From NCBI RefSeq assembly GCF_018215265.2, contig NZ_CP136562.1, forward strand, positions 1,240,001-1,304,000: DNA of 64,000 nt. The letters run 5' to 3'. Position 1 is the first letter of the stretch. Each line of letters begins with the position of its first letter. Origin of the DNA: Paenarthrobacter sp. GOM3 (GTDB taxonomy: Bacteria; Actinomycetota; Actinomycetes; Actinomycetales; Micrococcaceae). Made by a program: the position numbers and the translations under genes. Positions 25,773 through 35,094 of this stretch are shown here, in pieces. Below the pieces are notes generated by a model, which was not told the DNA's origin, did no database searches, and worked only from the letters and a program-made list of their open reading frames with translations.

Positions 25773-27983
25773 CTACGGGGACCGCACCAGCCCTTCCCAG
25801 GCAACGGTCCAGTTGTCCGGGAAGCCGGGCGCGTGCCGGTCCGGCCCGTTGTCCCAGCCAGCCGCCATCAGTGCCACAGCAGCGAGCAGCCCACCGTTCC
25901 CCGGCAGGTAGAGGGGGAGCGAGTCCGTCTGGCGGTTGTGCCCGTTGACCAGGAACGTGTTCTTCCCTGCGTCGAAGAGGAGCGCGTCCACTGCAGCTTC
26001 GGGGTTTTCCAGCCGGGCTGCGGTCATGGCCATCACCGGATAATCCCAGCCCCATGTGCTGCCCCAGGCCCAGTCGTCCAGGACATCATCGAGGGTTGCC
26101 CGCATGATGTCCGGATCAACCAGGCTTGTCTGCGGGAGAACTCCGAGGGCACACAGCATGGAGGGGTGGTCGGTGCGGATGGTGAACGGTTCGACGTCGA
26201 TTGCCGCGTAGACGCCGTTGACTACCCGCGGGCGCACCAGGCCCTCGGACACTTCCGACCATTCCTCCACAGGCCCAAGTCCCAGGCGGTCCCGCCACAA
26301 CGCCGCAGTCCTGAGCCCCCACTGCCAGTAGGCCAACTCAAACGTGGGGTTGGTGACGCTGGCCCGGATGGAGCCGTAGCTTTCCTGTGCCGGGATCAGG
26401 GGTGGCCCCAGCTCGAACCTGCGGGGGGTGGGATGGGCGAAGCTGGCCATAAAGGCAGCCGACTCGAACACGATGTCAGCGAACTCCTCCAGCACCTCCC
26501 GGCCTGGGTTTGCCCGGTACACGAGTTCCGCCAAGTAGATGGGGTGCGGTTGTTGCCAGATCAGGAAGGTCCCGATGGGGCTGGGGCTTTCCCGGCCGTC
26601 CGGTCCTACCTGCTTGGGCCACCGTACGCCGTCGAATCCTTGGGTTTTGGCTGTCTGTCCCGATGTCTCCAACACCGTGGAGTACCAGCGCAAGGACGGC
26701 AGGAGGAGCTCCGACCGGTCCCAAAGGGCGAAGTGCGCGGCGTGCCACCAGTGCATCTCCAGATGGAAGCGCCCACGCCACGAATTGCACACCAGCCCGG
26801 TTTCCTGAGGCGGCAGCGAACCGGAACAGTTGATAGCGGTCAAATATTGGGACAGCACAATCCTGCGCTCGAGTTCCTTGGCGCGGAGATCGTCCGTCGC
26901 GTTAAGCTCGACTGCTCCACCAGCTGACCAGAATTGTGGCCAGTGCGCTGCCGCCGCGGCCGTCACCCTGCCTGACGGTGAAAGCCCGACGCCGTGTCCC
27001 GGCGTCGTGCCTCCGCTCGCCTCTGGTGCCGCGCCGGTGGGACGATGGGTGCCCCGTGCGATGCAGTCACCATCGCCGGACGGAATGAAGGAAATGGAGA
27101 AGTCCAGTATGCCTGTGCTGCCCGGGCCACCGGCCGCGGGAGCTATCCGGAGGCGATGCTGCCCGGACTGTTCAACGGCCAGGTCCTGGCCGGTGATTAC
27201 CGTCAGATAGCGCGAATTGTCCAGCTCGCGGTGGACCGGCCAAGCCTCGGCCCCCTCGTGATTGGCCGAGGACGTGGGTTCGCCGAGCACCGTGGTGTGG
27301 GCGTCCGGGCTGTCCCAGTCCGCGGCGTCGTGCCATGCCTCGGAGCCGTACGGGAAATCGACGCCGACCACCAAGCCTGCACCCAGGGCAGGTGACTCAA
27401 CGCGGACGGCGAGTTCGTCGCGGTCCGGGTGGCACGCCGTCGTGACTTTAACAGGCAGCCCGGCCACGGCGAAGAGGCTGGTCACGACGCCCGCCCAGAG
27501 ATCCAGTGTTTGTTTGGTGCCAGTGACGTCGGCTTCTTCGAGTGGGCGCTCCTTACCGTCGGCCACCCAGCGGAAGCCAACGCGGCCCAGGTCCAGCCGG
27601 TGGGCGTTGGCCCGCAGCCACGTTTCGGCCCGGGAGGTGTCCGTCTCGCGGTCGTTGACGATGTCGCCCACCATGTCCACGTACGGCACCGGGCCACGTG
27701 GCGAGTCGTAAAGGACAGTAGAGCCAGCCAGTTCATAGGGCTGCTCCGGGGGTACTGAGTGCCACCCCCACTGTGCCTGGGTACCCAGGAGGGTGCCCGG
27801 CGGCAAGTCGTCGCGGGCCCCGACTGGGTAGGACCCGGGCAATGATTGCAGTCCAGTGAGGTCCATGGTGAACGCGAATTCGCCGTTGCCCACGGATACA
27901 GGGCTCCTTGGATCAAGGTGCTCCTGCCGAACGTTGTGACGCTGGACGAGCACCTTGCGGTCGATAATGTTGGGGTCACGCAT
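25773..27983 (-). CDS. Six-hairpin glycosidase-like protein (GH65/GH95-like)
   Basis: A 736-residue protein. The opening DPRSPVSVGNGEFAFTMDLTG is typical of an N-terminal beta-sandwich in (alpha/alpha)6-barrel glycosidases, and the C-terminal half (CNSWRGRFHLEMHWWHAAHF, ending with NPEAAVDALLF and YLPGNGGLLAAVALMAAG) looks like the catalytic barrel. EMHWWH and GWDYPVMAMTA are probable active-site strands. No signal peptide, so it acts in the cytoplasm on imported oligosaccharides. ATG 27983 is favoured: it overlaps the GH43 stop by eight bases and matches the usual N-terminus; ATG 28022 would overlap by 47. Exact family and substrate unknown. Confidence 0.75.
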   Translation of the reverse strand: MRDPNIIDRKVLVQRHNVRQEHLDPRSPVSVGNGEFAFTMDLTGLQSLPGSYPVGARDDLPPGTLLGTQAQWGWHSVPPEQPYELAGSTVLYDSPRGPVPYVDMVGDIVNDRETDTSRAETWLRANAHRLDLGRVGFRWVADGKERPLEEADVTGTKQTLDLWAGVVTSLFAVAGLPVKVTTACHPDRDELAVRVESPALGAGLVVGVDFPYGSEAWHDAADWDSPDAHTTVLGEPTSSANHEGAEAWPVHRELDNSRYLTVITGQDLAVEQSGQHRLRIAPAAGGPGSTGILDFSISFIPSGDGDCIARGTHRPTGAAPEASGGTTPGHGVGLSPSGRVTAAAAAHWPQFWSAGGAVELNATDDLRAKELERRIVLSQYLTAINCSGSLPPQETGLVCNSWRGRFHLEMHWWHAAHFALWDRSELLLPSLRWYSTVLETSGQTAKTQGFDGVRWPKQVGPDGRESPSPIGTFLIWQQPHPIYLAELVYRANPGREVLEEFADIVFESAAFMASFAHPTPRRFELGPPLIPAQESYGSIRASVTNPTFELAYWQWGLRTAALWRDRLGLGPVEEWSEVSEGLVRPRVVNGVYAAIDVEPFTIRTDHPSMLCALGVLPQTSLVDPDIMRATLDDVLDDWAWGSTWGWDYPVMAMTAARLENPEAAVDALLFDAGKNTFLVNGHNRQTDSLPLYLPGNGGLLAAVALMAAGWDNGPDRHAPGFPDNWTVAWEGLVRSP

Positions 27984-28902
27984 GGAGCGGATCACGTCCC
28001 TGGGATTGTGGGTGGAGGACAACGGTTTCTTCGAGTTCCAGGAGCGGGAAGAATGCGGCGCGCTCGTGAGGGCTCTTGTTGGGTTGATGCAGGGTCAGGA
28101 ACAGGCTGCCGTCGAGGTTCCGGCCGATCATGCCGTGGCCACCATCCGTGCTCCAGAGCGGTTCCTCTTCCTGCACCCACGGGCCCAGGACTGTCCCTGA
28201 TTGGCTGCGCGCTATTCCCATCGCGTAGCCGTCGTCGCCGAAACTGGACCACAGCATCATGAGATTGCCGCTGCGGAGCCGGAACAGGAACGGGCCGTCG
28301 GTGACATACACAGGGAACTCCCGGTCTTTCACCGATGGAACATCCAGGGCGCGGGCCCACGGTGCCTCCGAGGCGCTGAAGAGAAACACGGGTACGCCTA
28401 CGGCTGTACGGAGGTCCGGGCTGAGGCGCTGGGCCATTATGGCGCCGTCGTGCACCTGTTTCCATTCGTGGCAGAACACCATCCACGGAGTCCCTTCACC
28501 ATCCACGTGAAGGGTCCCGTCCAGGCATTGCCAATGTGGAGGTGTCAGAGGGCCGTCGCTCCATGGCTCATAAGGTCCCTCCGGAGCGGCTGCTGAGAGT
28601 ACCTGTGTTCCACGGAAATGGCCCGGCGCGGTGAACGTGGCGAACATGAAGTAGCGCCCCTGGTGTTCGTGGACCTCCGGAGCCCAGTACTGTTCCTGGC
28701 TCCAAAAACCGGGGGACGGGCGGAAGGCCGCCAAGGGTCCCTCCCAGTGGACCAGGTCACTGCTCCCGTAGCAATCGAAACCTGTTGCTTGGCCGGACCA
28801 GATGTTTCCATCGGTGCTGCCGAAGAGCAGATACCGCCCGGAGGCGGGCAGTGTTAGTACGAATGGATCCCTGATGTGAATGTCATCCAAGCTGTGCGAC
28901 AA
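27976..28902 (-). CDS. GH43-like five-bladed beta-propeller glycosidase
   Basis: A 308-residue cytoplasmic protein. IHIRDPFVL near the N-terminus carries the Asp general base of clan GH-F (GH43/GH62) enzymes; WAPEVHEHQGRYFMFATF is the blade with the conserved WAPEV; LDGTLHVDGEGTPWMVF holds the pKa-modulating Asp; a Glu in CHEWKQ is a plausible acid. Likely substrates are arabinosides or xylosides. The start is TTG 28902 with GAGGAAG about six bases before it. It leads the two-gene hydrolase operon, divergent from the solute-binding gene. Confidence 0.78.
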   Translation of the reverse strand: MSHSLDDIHIRDPFVLTLPASGRYLLFGSTDGNIWSGQATGFDCYGSSDLVHWEGPLAAFRPSPGFWSQEQYWAPEVHEHQGRYFMFATFTAPGHFRGTQVLSAAAPEGPYEPWSDGPLTPPHWQCLDGTLHVDGEGTPWMVFCHEWKQVHDGAIMAQRLSPDLRTAVGVPVFLFSASEAPWARALDVPSVKDREFPVYVTDGPFLFRLRSGNLMMLWSSFGDDGYAMGIARSQSGTVLGPWVQEEEPLWSTDGGHGMIGRNLDGSLFLTLHQPNKSPHERAAFFPLLELEETVVLHPQSQGRDPLHA

Positions 28903-28964
28903 GGCGGCTTCCTCTGCTCCAGATATAGTTCATGCCCCAAACTATTGACGAATATACACCGCCT

Positions 28965-28976
28965 TGATACGTTTCA
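28965..28976. promoter_or_regulatory. LacI-type operator candidate
   Basis: TGATACGTTTCA is one change from the perfect LacI/GalR-family palindrome TGAAACGTTTCA. It sits in the divergent gap between the glycosidase operon and the binding-protein gene. No regulator gene is in the window. Confidence 0.4.
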
Positions 28977-29012
28977 GGAACCGTTTTCTTGAGTCTGAAA
29001 GAAGCTTACCCA

Positions 29013-30314
29013 ATGGCGCGTAAATCTCTCCGTAGCATCCGAAAATCAATCGCCTTCGTCACAGCGGTCGGCCTGATGGGCCTCACGGCCGCCTGCTCCA
29101 GCCCGGCCTCCAACCAGCCCGAGGACGGCCCCGTGGAGATCAGGTTCTCGTGGTGGGGCAACGCAACCCGCGCGGACATCACCAACAAGGCCATCAAGGA
29201 ATTCGAGGCCGCAAACCCCAACATCAAGGTCAAGCCCGAATACGGCGATATCAGCGGCTACTTCGACAAGCTGGCAACCCAAGTAGCTGCGAACGACGCT
29301 CCCGACGTCATCACCATGGGCGGTGCGTACCCCGCCGAATACGCCAACAGGGGAGCGCTGCTGGACCTGTCCAAGGTCAAGAACTCCTTGGACCTTTCGA
29401 AGCTGGACCAGGGTGCCCTGGAGAACGGCCAGGTCAAAGGCACGCAATACGGTGTCTCCACCGGCGCCAACGCATTGGCCATAGTGGCCAACCCTGCCGT
29501 GTTCCAAGCGGCCGGCGTGGAACTTCCCGACGACATCAAGTGGACCTGGGACGACTTCGCCAGGATTGCCAAGGATGTTACGGACAAGAGCCCCAAGGGA
29601 ACGTATGGCACGGCCACCGTGCTGACACATGACTCCCTGGATGCTTTCGCCCGCCAGCGCGGCAAATCCCTGTACACCCAGGACGGCCAACTCGGCCTAG
29701 ATAAGGACACCGTGCAGGCCTACTTCGACTATTCGTTGAAACTCAGTGAAACCGGGGCCGCCCCCAGCGCATCAGAGACCGTTGAGAAGCTCAACGTCAG
29801 CACCGAACAGACACTCATGGGCATGGGGCAGGCCGGGATGATGCTCACCTGGAGCAATTCCCTGACTGCACTGAGCAAAGCCTCCGGTGCCGAGCTGAAG
29901 CTGCTCAAGCTGCCTGGCGAAACTCCCACACCAGGCATCTGGCTCCAGTCATCGCAGTTCTACACCATCTCCGCCCGCAGCAAGCACACCGACGCCGCTG
30001 CCAAGCTGGTGAACTTCCTGGTAAACAACGAGGCCGCGGCAAAGATCATCCAGAGCGACCGTGGGGTGCCCAGCAATTCCGGGATGCGCACCGCCATCCA
30101 GGACCTTCTGACACCGCAAGGCAAAGTGGAAGCCGCCTACATTGACCAGATCGGCAAGATGGACTTCGCCCCGACGTTCATTGGCCCCACAGGATCAACC
30201 GCCGTTTCCGAGATCACGGCGCGTATCAACACCGAGGTCCTTTTCAAGCGGTTGACCCCGGAGAAGGCTGCCGAACAGTGGATCAGCGAAAGCAAGGCCG
30301 CGATCGGCAAGTAG
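29013..30314 (+). CDS. Sugar ABC transporter solute-binding lipoprotein (orphan)
   Basis: A 433-residue family 1 extracellular binding protein. The lipobox LTAACSS places the lipid anchor on C28. The mature protein starts with an acidic linker and then IRFSWWGNATRADITNKAI and FEAANPNIKVKPEYGD, typical of sugar-binding members. ATG 29013 is chosen as it begins the basic signal peptide; AAAGAAG precedes it. No permease genes follow: an esterase on the other strand comes next, so the transporter must borrow permeases from elsewhere. The divergent glycosidases suggest an arabinose- or xylose-containing oligosaccharide (inference). Confidence 0.85.
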   Translation: MARKSLRSIRKSIAFVTAVGLMGLTAACSSPASNQPEDGPVEIRFSWWGNATRADITNKAIKEFEAANPNIKVKPEYGDISGYFDKLATQVAANDAPDVITMGGAYPAEYANRGALLDLSKVKNSLDLSKLDQGALENGQVKGTQYGVSTGANALAIVANPAVFQAAGVELPDDIKWTWDDFARIAKDVTDKSPKGTYGTATVLTHDSLDAFARQRGKSLYTQDGQLGLDKDTVQAYFDYSLKLSETGAAPSASETVEKLNVSTEQTLMGMGQAGMMLTWSNSLTALSKASGAELKLLKLPGETPTPGIWLQSSQFYTISARSKHTDAAAKLVNFLVNNEAAAKIIQSDRGVPSNSGMRTAIQDLLTPQGKVEAAYIDQIGKMDFAPTFIGPTGSTAVSEITARINTEVLFKRLTPEKAAEQWISESKAAIGK

Positions 30315-30316
30315 CA

Positions 30317-30382
30317 CCCAACTGGGGGACAGCTATCGCTCTACTGAGGCGTCAGTGGAGCGATAGCTGTCCCCTACTTGGG
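30317..30382. terminator. Very long hairpin between binding protein and esterase
   Basis: Perfect 17-base arms GGGGACAGCTATCGCTC (30325-30341) and GAGCGATAGCTGTCCCC (30358-30374), extended outside by CCCAACT-like/ACTTGGG flanks and inside by ACTGA/TCAGT. It separates two convergent genes and could terminate both, but the stem is much longer than normal. Confidence 0.65.
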
Positions 30383-30394
30383 TGGGCCCGGCTG

Positions 30395-31171
30395 TTAGCC
30401 GGCGTCCCGGACCTCCAGGTACGGATCCGCCCATGCGCCGATGATCCGCGCGACCCGTGCTGCCTGGCCCTTCCCGGTGAGGAGGTGCTCGCTGCCCTCC
30501 AGGGAGATGAAGCTCCGGGGGTGCCGGGCAGTACGGAAAATCTCGCTGGCGTTGTCGATGCCCACGGTGTTGTCCGTGGGGGAGTGCATCACCATGAGCG
30601 GCTTGTGGAGCGTCCGGATGCAATCGCGCAGGTCGGCACTTTCCACGTCTTCCACGAAGTGGCGGCGAACCTCCATCGGACGGCCACCCAGGTCCACCAC
30701 GGCGCTGCCGTCACGAAGGATGGAGTCAATCTCGGCGTCGAACATATGCTCCACGTGCTTGGGTTCGTAAGGCGCCGCCACGGTCACCACGGCGTTGAGG
30801 CCCGGGATGTCGCGGGCAGCGGCAAGGACCGCCGCACCGCCAAAGGAATGACCCACCAGCAGGGAAATGGCCCGTCCCTGTTCCCGCATGAATGCCGCGG
30901 CCAGGATCGTGTCGGCCACCTTCACGCTGAAAGAGCCGGCCGACCACTCGCCGCCGGAACCACCCAGACCGAGGTTGTCGAACCGCAGCATCCCCACGCC
31001 CTGCTCCGCAAGCCCCTTGCAAATGCGCGAGGCTGCCGGGCTGTCCTTGCCCAGTGTCAGGCCGTGCGAATACACGCCCCAGCCGCGAACGGGTCCCTCA
31101 GGGACGTCCACGATGCCGGCCAGCGTGTCGCCGGTGCTTCCCGTGAAGCTGATCTTCTCAGAGCGTGACAC
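30395..31171 (-). CDS. Alpha/beta hydrolase (esterase-like)
   Basis: A 258-residue hydrolase. The nucleophile elbow is GHSFGG (Ser about residue 107), the oxyanion loop YSHGLTLGKDS, the acid is likely the Asp in SPTDNTVG, and the base the His in EGSEHLL. This set resembles the hydrolase half of hydrolase-OsmC fusion proteins, but no OsmC domain is present. Cytoplasmic. GTG 31171 has AAGGAG eight bases upstream. Substrate unknown. Confidence 0.85.
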   Translation of the reverse strand: MSRSEKISFTGSTGDTLAGIVDVPEGPVRGWGVYSHGLTLGKDSPAASRICKGLAEQGVGMLRFDNLGLGGSGGEWSAGSFSVKVADTILAAAFMREQGRAISLLVGHSFGGAAVLAAARDIPGLNAVVTVAAPYEPKHVEHMFDAEIDSILRDGSAVVDLGGRPMEVRRHFVEDVESADLRDCIRTLHKPLMVMHSPTDNTVGIDNASEIFRTARHPRSFISLEGSEHLLTGKGQAARVARIIGAWADPYLEVRDAG

Positions 31172-31217
31172 GCTGGTCTCCTTGTGTTGCGATAACCGGT
31201 TACTGACGGTGATTAAC

Positions 31218-31261
31218 GACGACGGCGCCGGTCACCATATGGGGTGAGCGGCGCCGTCGTC
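31218..31261 (-). terminator. Terminator after sdhB
   Basis: Arms GACGACGGCGCCG and CGGCGCCGTCGTC flank an 18-base loop between sdhB and the esterase gene. No T-tract is clear. Confidence 0.6.
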
Positions 31262-31287
31262 GTGCTGTTCTTTGTGGGAACGGCTAA

Positions 31288-32070
31288 CTAGATCTTGCGT
31301 GCCAGGATGGCCTGCTTGACCTCGGCGATTGCCTTGGTCACCTGGATGCCACGGGGGCATGCTTCGGAGCAGTTGAAGGTGGTGCGGCAACGCCACACAC
31401 CCTCTTTGTCGTTGAGGATTTCAAGGCGCATGTCTCCGGCGTCATCACGGGAATCGAAGATGAAGCGGTGTGCGTTGACGATCGCAGCGGGACCGAAGTA
31501 CTGGCCGTCGGTCCAGAAGACCGGGCAGGACGAGGTGCAGGCGGCGCACAGGATGCACTTGGTGGTGTCGTCAAAGCGCTCACGGTCCTCGACGGACTGC
31601 AGGCGTTCCTTGGTGGGCTCGTGGCCCTTGTTGATCAGGAACGGCATGACTTCGCGGAAGGACTGGAAGAAGGGTTCCATGTCCACGATCAGGTCCTTCT
31701 CCACGGGGAGACCCTTGATCGGCTCGACGGTGATGGGCTTGGACGTGTCCAGATCCTTCAGCAGCGTCTTGCAGGCGAGGCGGTTGCGACCGTTGATGCG
31801 CATGGCATCGGAGCCACAGACACCGTGGGCGCAGGAGCGGCGGAAGGAAACAGTTCCGTCGATCTCCCACTTGACCTTGTGAAGGGCATCCAGCACGCGG
31901 TCCGTGCCGTACATGGTCAGCTTGTAGTCGTCCCAGCGTGCTTCATCCGAGATTTCCGGATCGTAGCGGCGTACCCGGAGGGTGATGTGGAACGTGGGGA
32001 TTTCACCGTCGCCGGCAACGCTTGCCGGGAGCTCGATCTTGGAAGCGGGCTCTGCCATTTCGGTCGTCAT
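31288..32070 (-). CDS. sdhB: Succinate dehydrogenase iron-sulfur subunit
   Basis: A 260-residue electron-transfer subunit. The plant-ferredoxin [2Fe-2S] site is CAHGVCGSDAMRINGRN with a third Cys in LACKTL. The [4Fe-4S] and [3Fe-4S] clusters are bound by CILCAACTSSCPVFW and CRTTFNCSEACPRGI. It passes electrons from SdhA to the membrane anchors. Its ATG overlaps the sdhA stop by one base (TAATG), giving tight coupling. Confidence 0.97.
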   Translation of the reverse strand: MTTEMAEPASKIELPASVAGDGEIPTFHITLRVRRYDPEISDEARWDDYKLTMYGTDRVLDALHKVKWEIDGTVSFRRSCAHGVCGSDAMRINGRNRLACKTLLKDLDTSKPITVEPIKGLPVEKDLIVDMEPFFQSFREVMPFLINKGHEPTKERLQSVEDRERFDDTTKCILCAACTSSCPVFWTDGQYFGPAAIVNAHRFIFDSRDDAGDMRLEILNDKEGVWRCRTTFNCSEACPRGIQVTKAIAEVKQAILARKI

Positions 32071-33869
32071 TAGTACTTACGCTCCATCGGCTCGTAACGG
32101 GTGAAGATCACGGGCTTCGTCTCGAGACGGATGCCCGCAACAGATTCCGCCGAGGATGCGGCGGTGACGGTGTTGTCCAGGTAAGCCATGGAGTGCTTCA
32201 TGAACTTTTCGTCATTGCGGTCCGGGAAGTCCTCGCGGTAGTGGCCACCGCGCGACTCTTCACGGTGCAATGCACCGACGGTCATGACCTTGGCCATGTC
32301 CAGGAGGAAGCCCAGCTCAACGGCTTCCAGGAGGTCCAGGTTGAAGCGCTTGCCCTTGTCCTGGACCGTGACGTTCTTGTACCGCTCTTCGAAGGAAGCG
32401 ATGTCACGGAGGACCTGCTCCAGCGATTCCTTGGTACGGAACACCTGCATGTTGGCGTCCATGGTGTCCTGCAGTTCCTTGCGGATCTGCGCAACACGCT
32501 CGGTGCCGTTGCCGGTGAGCAGGCGGTCAAGGATGCCACGGGTCATGGCTTCGGGGTCAGCCGGAAGCTCAACATAGTCGGCCGTCTTGGAGTACTCCGC
32601 AGCGGCGATACCGGCGCGCTTACCGAACACGTTGATGTCCAGGAGCGAGTTGGTGCCCAGGCGGTTGGAGCCGTGCACGGAAACACAGGCGACTTCACCG
32701 GCTGCATAGAGGCCAGGAACGATTGTGTCGTTGTCCTGTAGCACCTCGGTGGTGATGTTGGTGGGGATGCCACCCATGGCGTAGTGCGCAGTGGGGAACA
32801 CGGGAACGGGGTCCGTGAACGGTTCCACACCCAGGTAGGTGCGGGCGAACTCGGTGATGTCCGGAAGCTTGGCCTCGATGTGCGCCGGCTCAAGGTGGGT
32901 GAGGTCCAGGAGGACGTAGTCCTTGTTCGGGCCACAACCGCGGCCTTCGCGTACTTCGTTCGCCATGGCGCGGGCCACGATGTCACGGGGTGCGAGGTCC
33001 TTGATGGTGGGGGCGTAGCGCTCCATGAAGCGCTCACCTTCCGAGTTACGCAGGATGGCACCTTCACCACGTGCACCCTCGGTGAGGAGGATGCCCAGGC
33101 CGGCGAGGCCGGTCGGGTGGAACTGGAAGAACTCCATGTCTTCCAGGGGGATGCCGCGGCGGAACGCGATGCCCATGCCGTCGCCGGTGAGGGTGTGGGC
33201 GTTGGAGGTGGTCTTGAAGACCTTGCCTGCACCACCGGAAGCGAAGACCACGGACTTGGCCTGGAACACGTGAAGCTCACCGGAGGCGAGGTCGTAGGAG
33301 ACCACACCGGCAACGCGCTTCTGCTTGTACGGGGTACCGTCTTCGCGCACTGCGTCTTCTTCGACGATCAGCAGGTCCAGGACGTAGTACTCGTTGTAGA
33401 ACTCAACGTTGTGCTTGACGCAGTTTTGGTACAGCGTCTGCAGGATCATGTGGCCCGTGCGGTCTGCTGCATAGCAGGCGCGGCGGACAGGAGCCTTGCC
33501 GTGGTCACGGGTGTGGCCACCGAAGCGGCGCTGGTCAATCCGGCCCTCGGGCGTGCGGTTGAACGGCAGGCCCATCTTTTCCAGGTCCAGCACGGCGTCG
33601 ATGGCTTCCTTCGCCATGACCTCGGCTGCGTCCTGGTCAACCAGGTAGTCGCCACCCTTGATGGTGTCAAAGGTGTGCCATTCCCAGTTGTCTTCTTCGA
33701 CGTTGGCCAGTGCTGCACACATACCACCCTGTGCCGCACCAGTGTGCGAGCGGGTGGGGTAGAGCTTGGTCAGTACCGCTGTGCGTGCGCGCTGACCGGA
33801 TTCGATCGCGGCGCGCATGCCGGCGCCACCTGCACCGACAATGACGACGTCGTACTTATGGACCTGCAT
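32070..33869 (-). CDS. sdhA: Succinate dehydrogenase flavoprotein subunit
   Basis: A 599-residue flavoprotein oxidising succinate to fumarate. The FAD site is [14 protein letters not shown] at the N-terminus; [15 protein letters not shown] carries the His that holds FAD covalently; the active-site [16 protein letters not shown] and HPTGL blocks are present. ATG 33869 is chosen over 33890 because GAGAGAGC precedes it and the family starts close to the FAD motif. Third gene of the sdhCDAB operon, 111 bases after sdhD. Confidence 0.97.
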   Translation of the reverse strand: MQVHKYDVVIVGAGGAGMRAAIESGQRARTAVLTKLYPTRSHTGAAQGGMCAALANVEEDNWEWHTFDTIKGGDYLVDQDAAEVMAKEAIDAVLDLEKMGLPFNRTPEGRIDQRRFGGHTRDHGKAPVRRACYAADRTGHMILQTLYQNCVKHNVEFYNEYYVLDLLIVEEDAVREDGTPYKQKRVAGVVSYDLASGELHVFQAKSVVFASGGAGKVFKTTSNAHTLTGDGMGIAFRRGIPLEDMEFFQFHPTGLAGLGILLTEGARGEGAILRNSEGERFMERYAPTIKDLAPRDIVARAMANEVREGRGCGPNKDYVLLDLTHLEPAHIEAKLPDITEFARTYLGVEPFTDPVPVFPTAHYAMGGIPTNITTEVLQDNDTIVPGLYAAGEVACVSVHGSNRLGTNSLLDINVFGKRAGIAAAEYSKTADYVELPADPEAMTRGILDRLLTGNGTERVAQIRKELQDTMDANMQVFRTKESLEQVLRDIASFEERYKNVTVQDKGKRFNLDLLEAVELGFLLDMAKVMTVGALHREESRGGHYREDFPDRNDEKFMKHSMAYLDNTVTAASSAESVAGIRLETKPVIFTRYEPMERKY

Positions 33870-33980
33870 ACCAGATGCTCTCTCTTTCAAAAATTCAGAT
33901 GGTCGGCGGAGGCTGCTCCGCTACGTCAGGCGAACCGGCTTACTCCAAGGAGGGGCGGACCGCCGCTGTGGCACAGCCCG

Positions 33981-34457
33981 CTACGGGGCCGGGCAGAATC
34001 CGCCAGGCAGCTGAACGCCGTCGACGACGGGGCACGGGTTGAAGGTGAAGATCACCAGAGTGCCCAGGATGATGATGACCAGGGTGGCCGCGTAAAGAAC
34101 CATCTTGAGCCAGAAGCGAGTGGAATCCTTCTCGGCGTAGTCGTTGATGATGGTGCGGACACCGTTGGTGCCGTGAAGCATGGCAAGCCACAGCATGGCC
34201 AGGTCCCAGAACTGCCAGAAGGGATCGGCCCACTTGCCGGCAACGAAGCCGAAGTCGATGGCGTGGATGCCTTCGCCCACCAGCAGGTTCACGAAGAGGT
34301 GGCCGAAGATCAGCACCACCAGGACGATGCCGGAGAGGCGCATGAAGAGCCAGGCGATCATCTCGAAGTTGCCGCGGCTGGAGCCGGAGCGGTTGTACTT
34401 CGGTGCGATCTTGCCGCTCCCGATTTTCCCGCTGCGCGGGGATTCGATGGTTGTCAT
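33981..34457 (-). CDS. sdhD: Succinate dehydrogenase membrane anchor subunit D
   Basis: A 158-residue subunit with three membrane helices. LHGTNGVRTIINDYAEK is the conserved helix end near the quinone and haem site. The N-terminal 30 residues are basic and soluble. With SdhC it anchors the complex and binds menaquinone. Three bases separate it from sdhC. Confidence 0.92.
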   Translation of the reverse strand: MTTIESPRSGKIGSGKIAPKYNRSGSSRGNFEMIAWLFMRLSGIVLVVLIFGHLFVNLLVGEGIHAIDFGFVAGKWADPFWQFWDLAMLWLAMLHGTNGVRTIINDYAEKDSTRFWLKMVLYAATLVIIILGTLVIFTFNPCPVVDGVQLPGGFCPAP

Positions 34458-34460
34458 GGC

Positions 34461-34841
34461 TTAGTGGCCTCCCAGCGCAAGGGAAAGGTGGCGGATCGCG
34501 AAGCCGGCGAACGTGACCAGCCACAGCGCAAGCACGATCCACAGCAGCTGGCGCTGGTACTTCGCGCCCTTCTTCCAGAAATCGATGGCGATCACACGCA
34601 GGCCGTTGAAGGCGTGGAAGATGATCGCTGCGACCAGGCCCGTTTCACCCAGGGCCATCAGGGGGTTCTTGTATGCGCCGATGACGGCGGTGTAGGCCTC
34701 AGGGGACACGCGCACCAATGAGGTGTCCAGCACATGGACCAACAAGAAGAAAAAGATCACTACACCGGTAATACGGTGTCCAACCCAGGACCACATGCCT
34801 TCACGGCCGCGGTACAAGGTGCCAGCTGGTTTTGTCGGCAC
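34461..34841 (-). CDS. sdhC: Succinate dehydrogenase cytochrome b subunit
   Basis: A 126-residue three-helix protein. WSWVGHRITGVVIF is the typical first helix with the SHRxTG-like motif, and IIFHAFNGLRVI holds the haem-ligating His. GTG 34841 is set by AGGAAGG nine bases upstream. First gene of the sdhCDAB operon; the 253-base gap to the divergent manC gene holds its promoter, which I cannot pin down. Confidence 0.93.
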   Translation of the reverse strand: MPTKPAGTLYRGREGMWSWVGHRITGVVIFFFLLVHVLDTSLVRVSPEAYTAVIGAYKNPLMALGETGLVAAIIFHAFNGLRVIAIDFWKKGAKYQRQLLWIVLALWLVTFAGFAIRHLSLALGGH

Positions 34842-35035
34842 TGATTAAACCTTCCTGCAACACAGCGGCGCTGGCATGGGATCCATGCGGGGGGAACGCC
34901 TGCTGCGAGAGCACTCGTAGCTCACGCCTAAATCTAGGCTTCGCTCACAGCATATTCAATTTAGGACGGGCTTCTCTGCTTGTTAATTCCATGTTTCCTG
35001 CCCGGATTCAGGCGATTTTGGGTATTGCTTGAGAC

Positions 35036-35057
35036 GAACGCCACATGCGTGGCGTTC
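35036..35057. repeat. Palindrome upstream of manC
   Basis: Arms GAACGCCAC and GTGGCGTTC around ATGC, 26 bases before the manC -10 box, in the gap divergent from sdhC. It may be an operator for either gene; no regulator is recognised. Confidence 0.4.
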
Positions 35058-35082
35058 TGCGGGGCTTCCTGCTTGCACAGGA

Positions 35083-35088
35083 TAAAGT
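35083..35088 (+). promoter_or_regulatory. Leaderless -10 box, manC
   Basis: TAAAGT ends six bases before GTG 35095, with no ribosome site between. Confidence 0.5.
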
Positions 35089-35094
35089 GTTGCG

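Noticed and set aside
32784..34721. A 645-residue plus-strand frame opposite sdhA/sdhD/sdhC
   Set aside because: Low-complexity Val/Gly/His-rich translation, spans three real genes, no ribosome site or motif; an artefact of GC-rich codon use.
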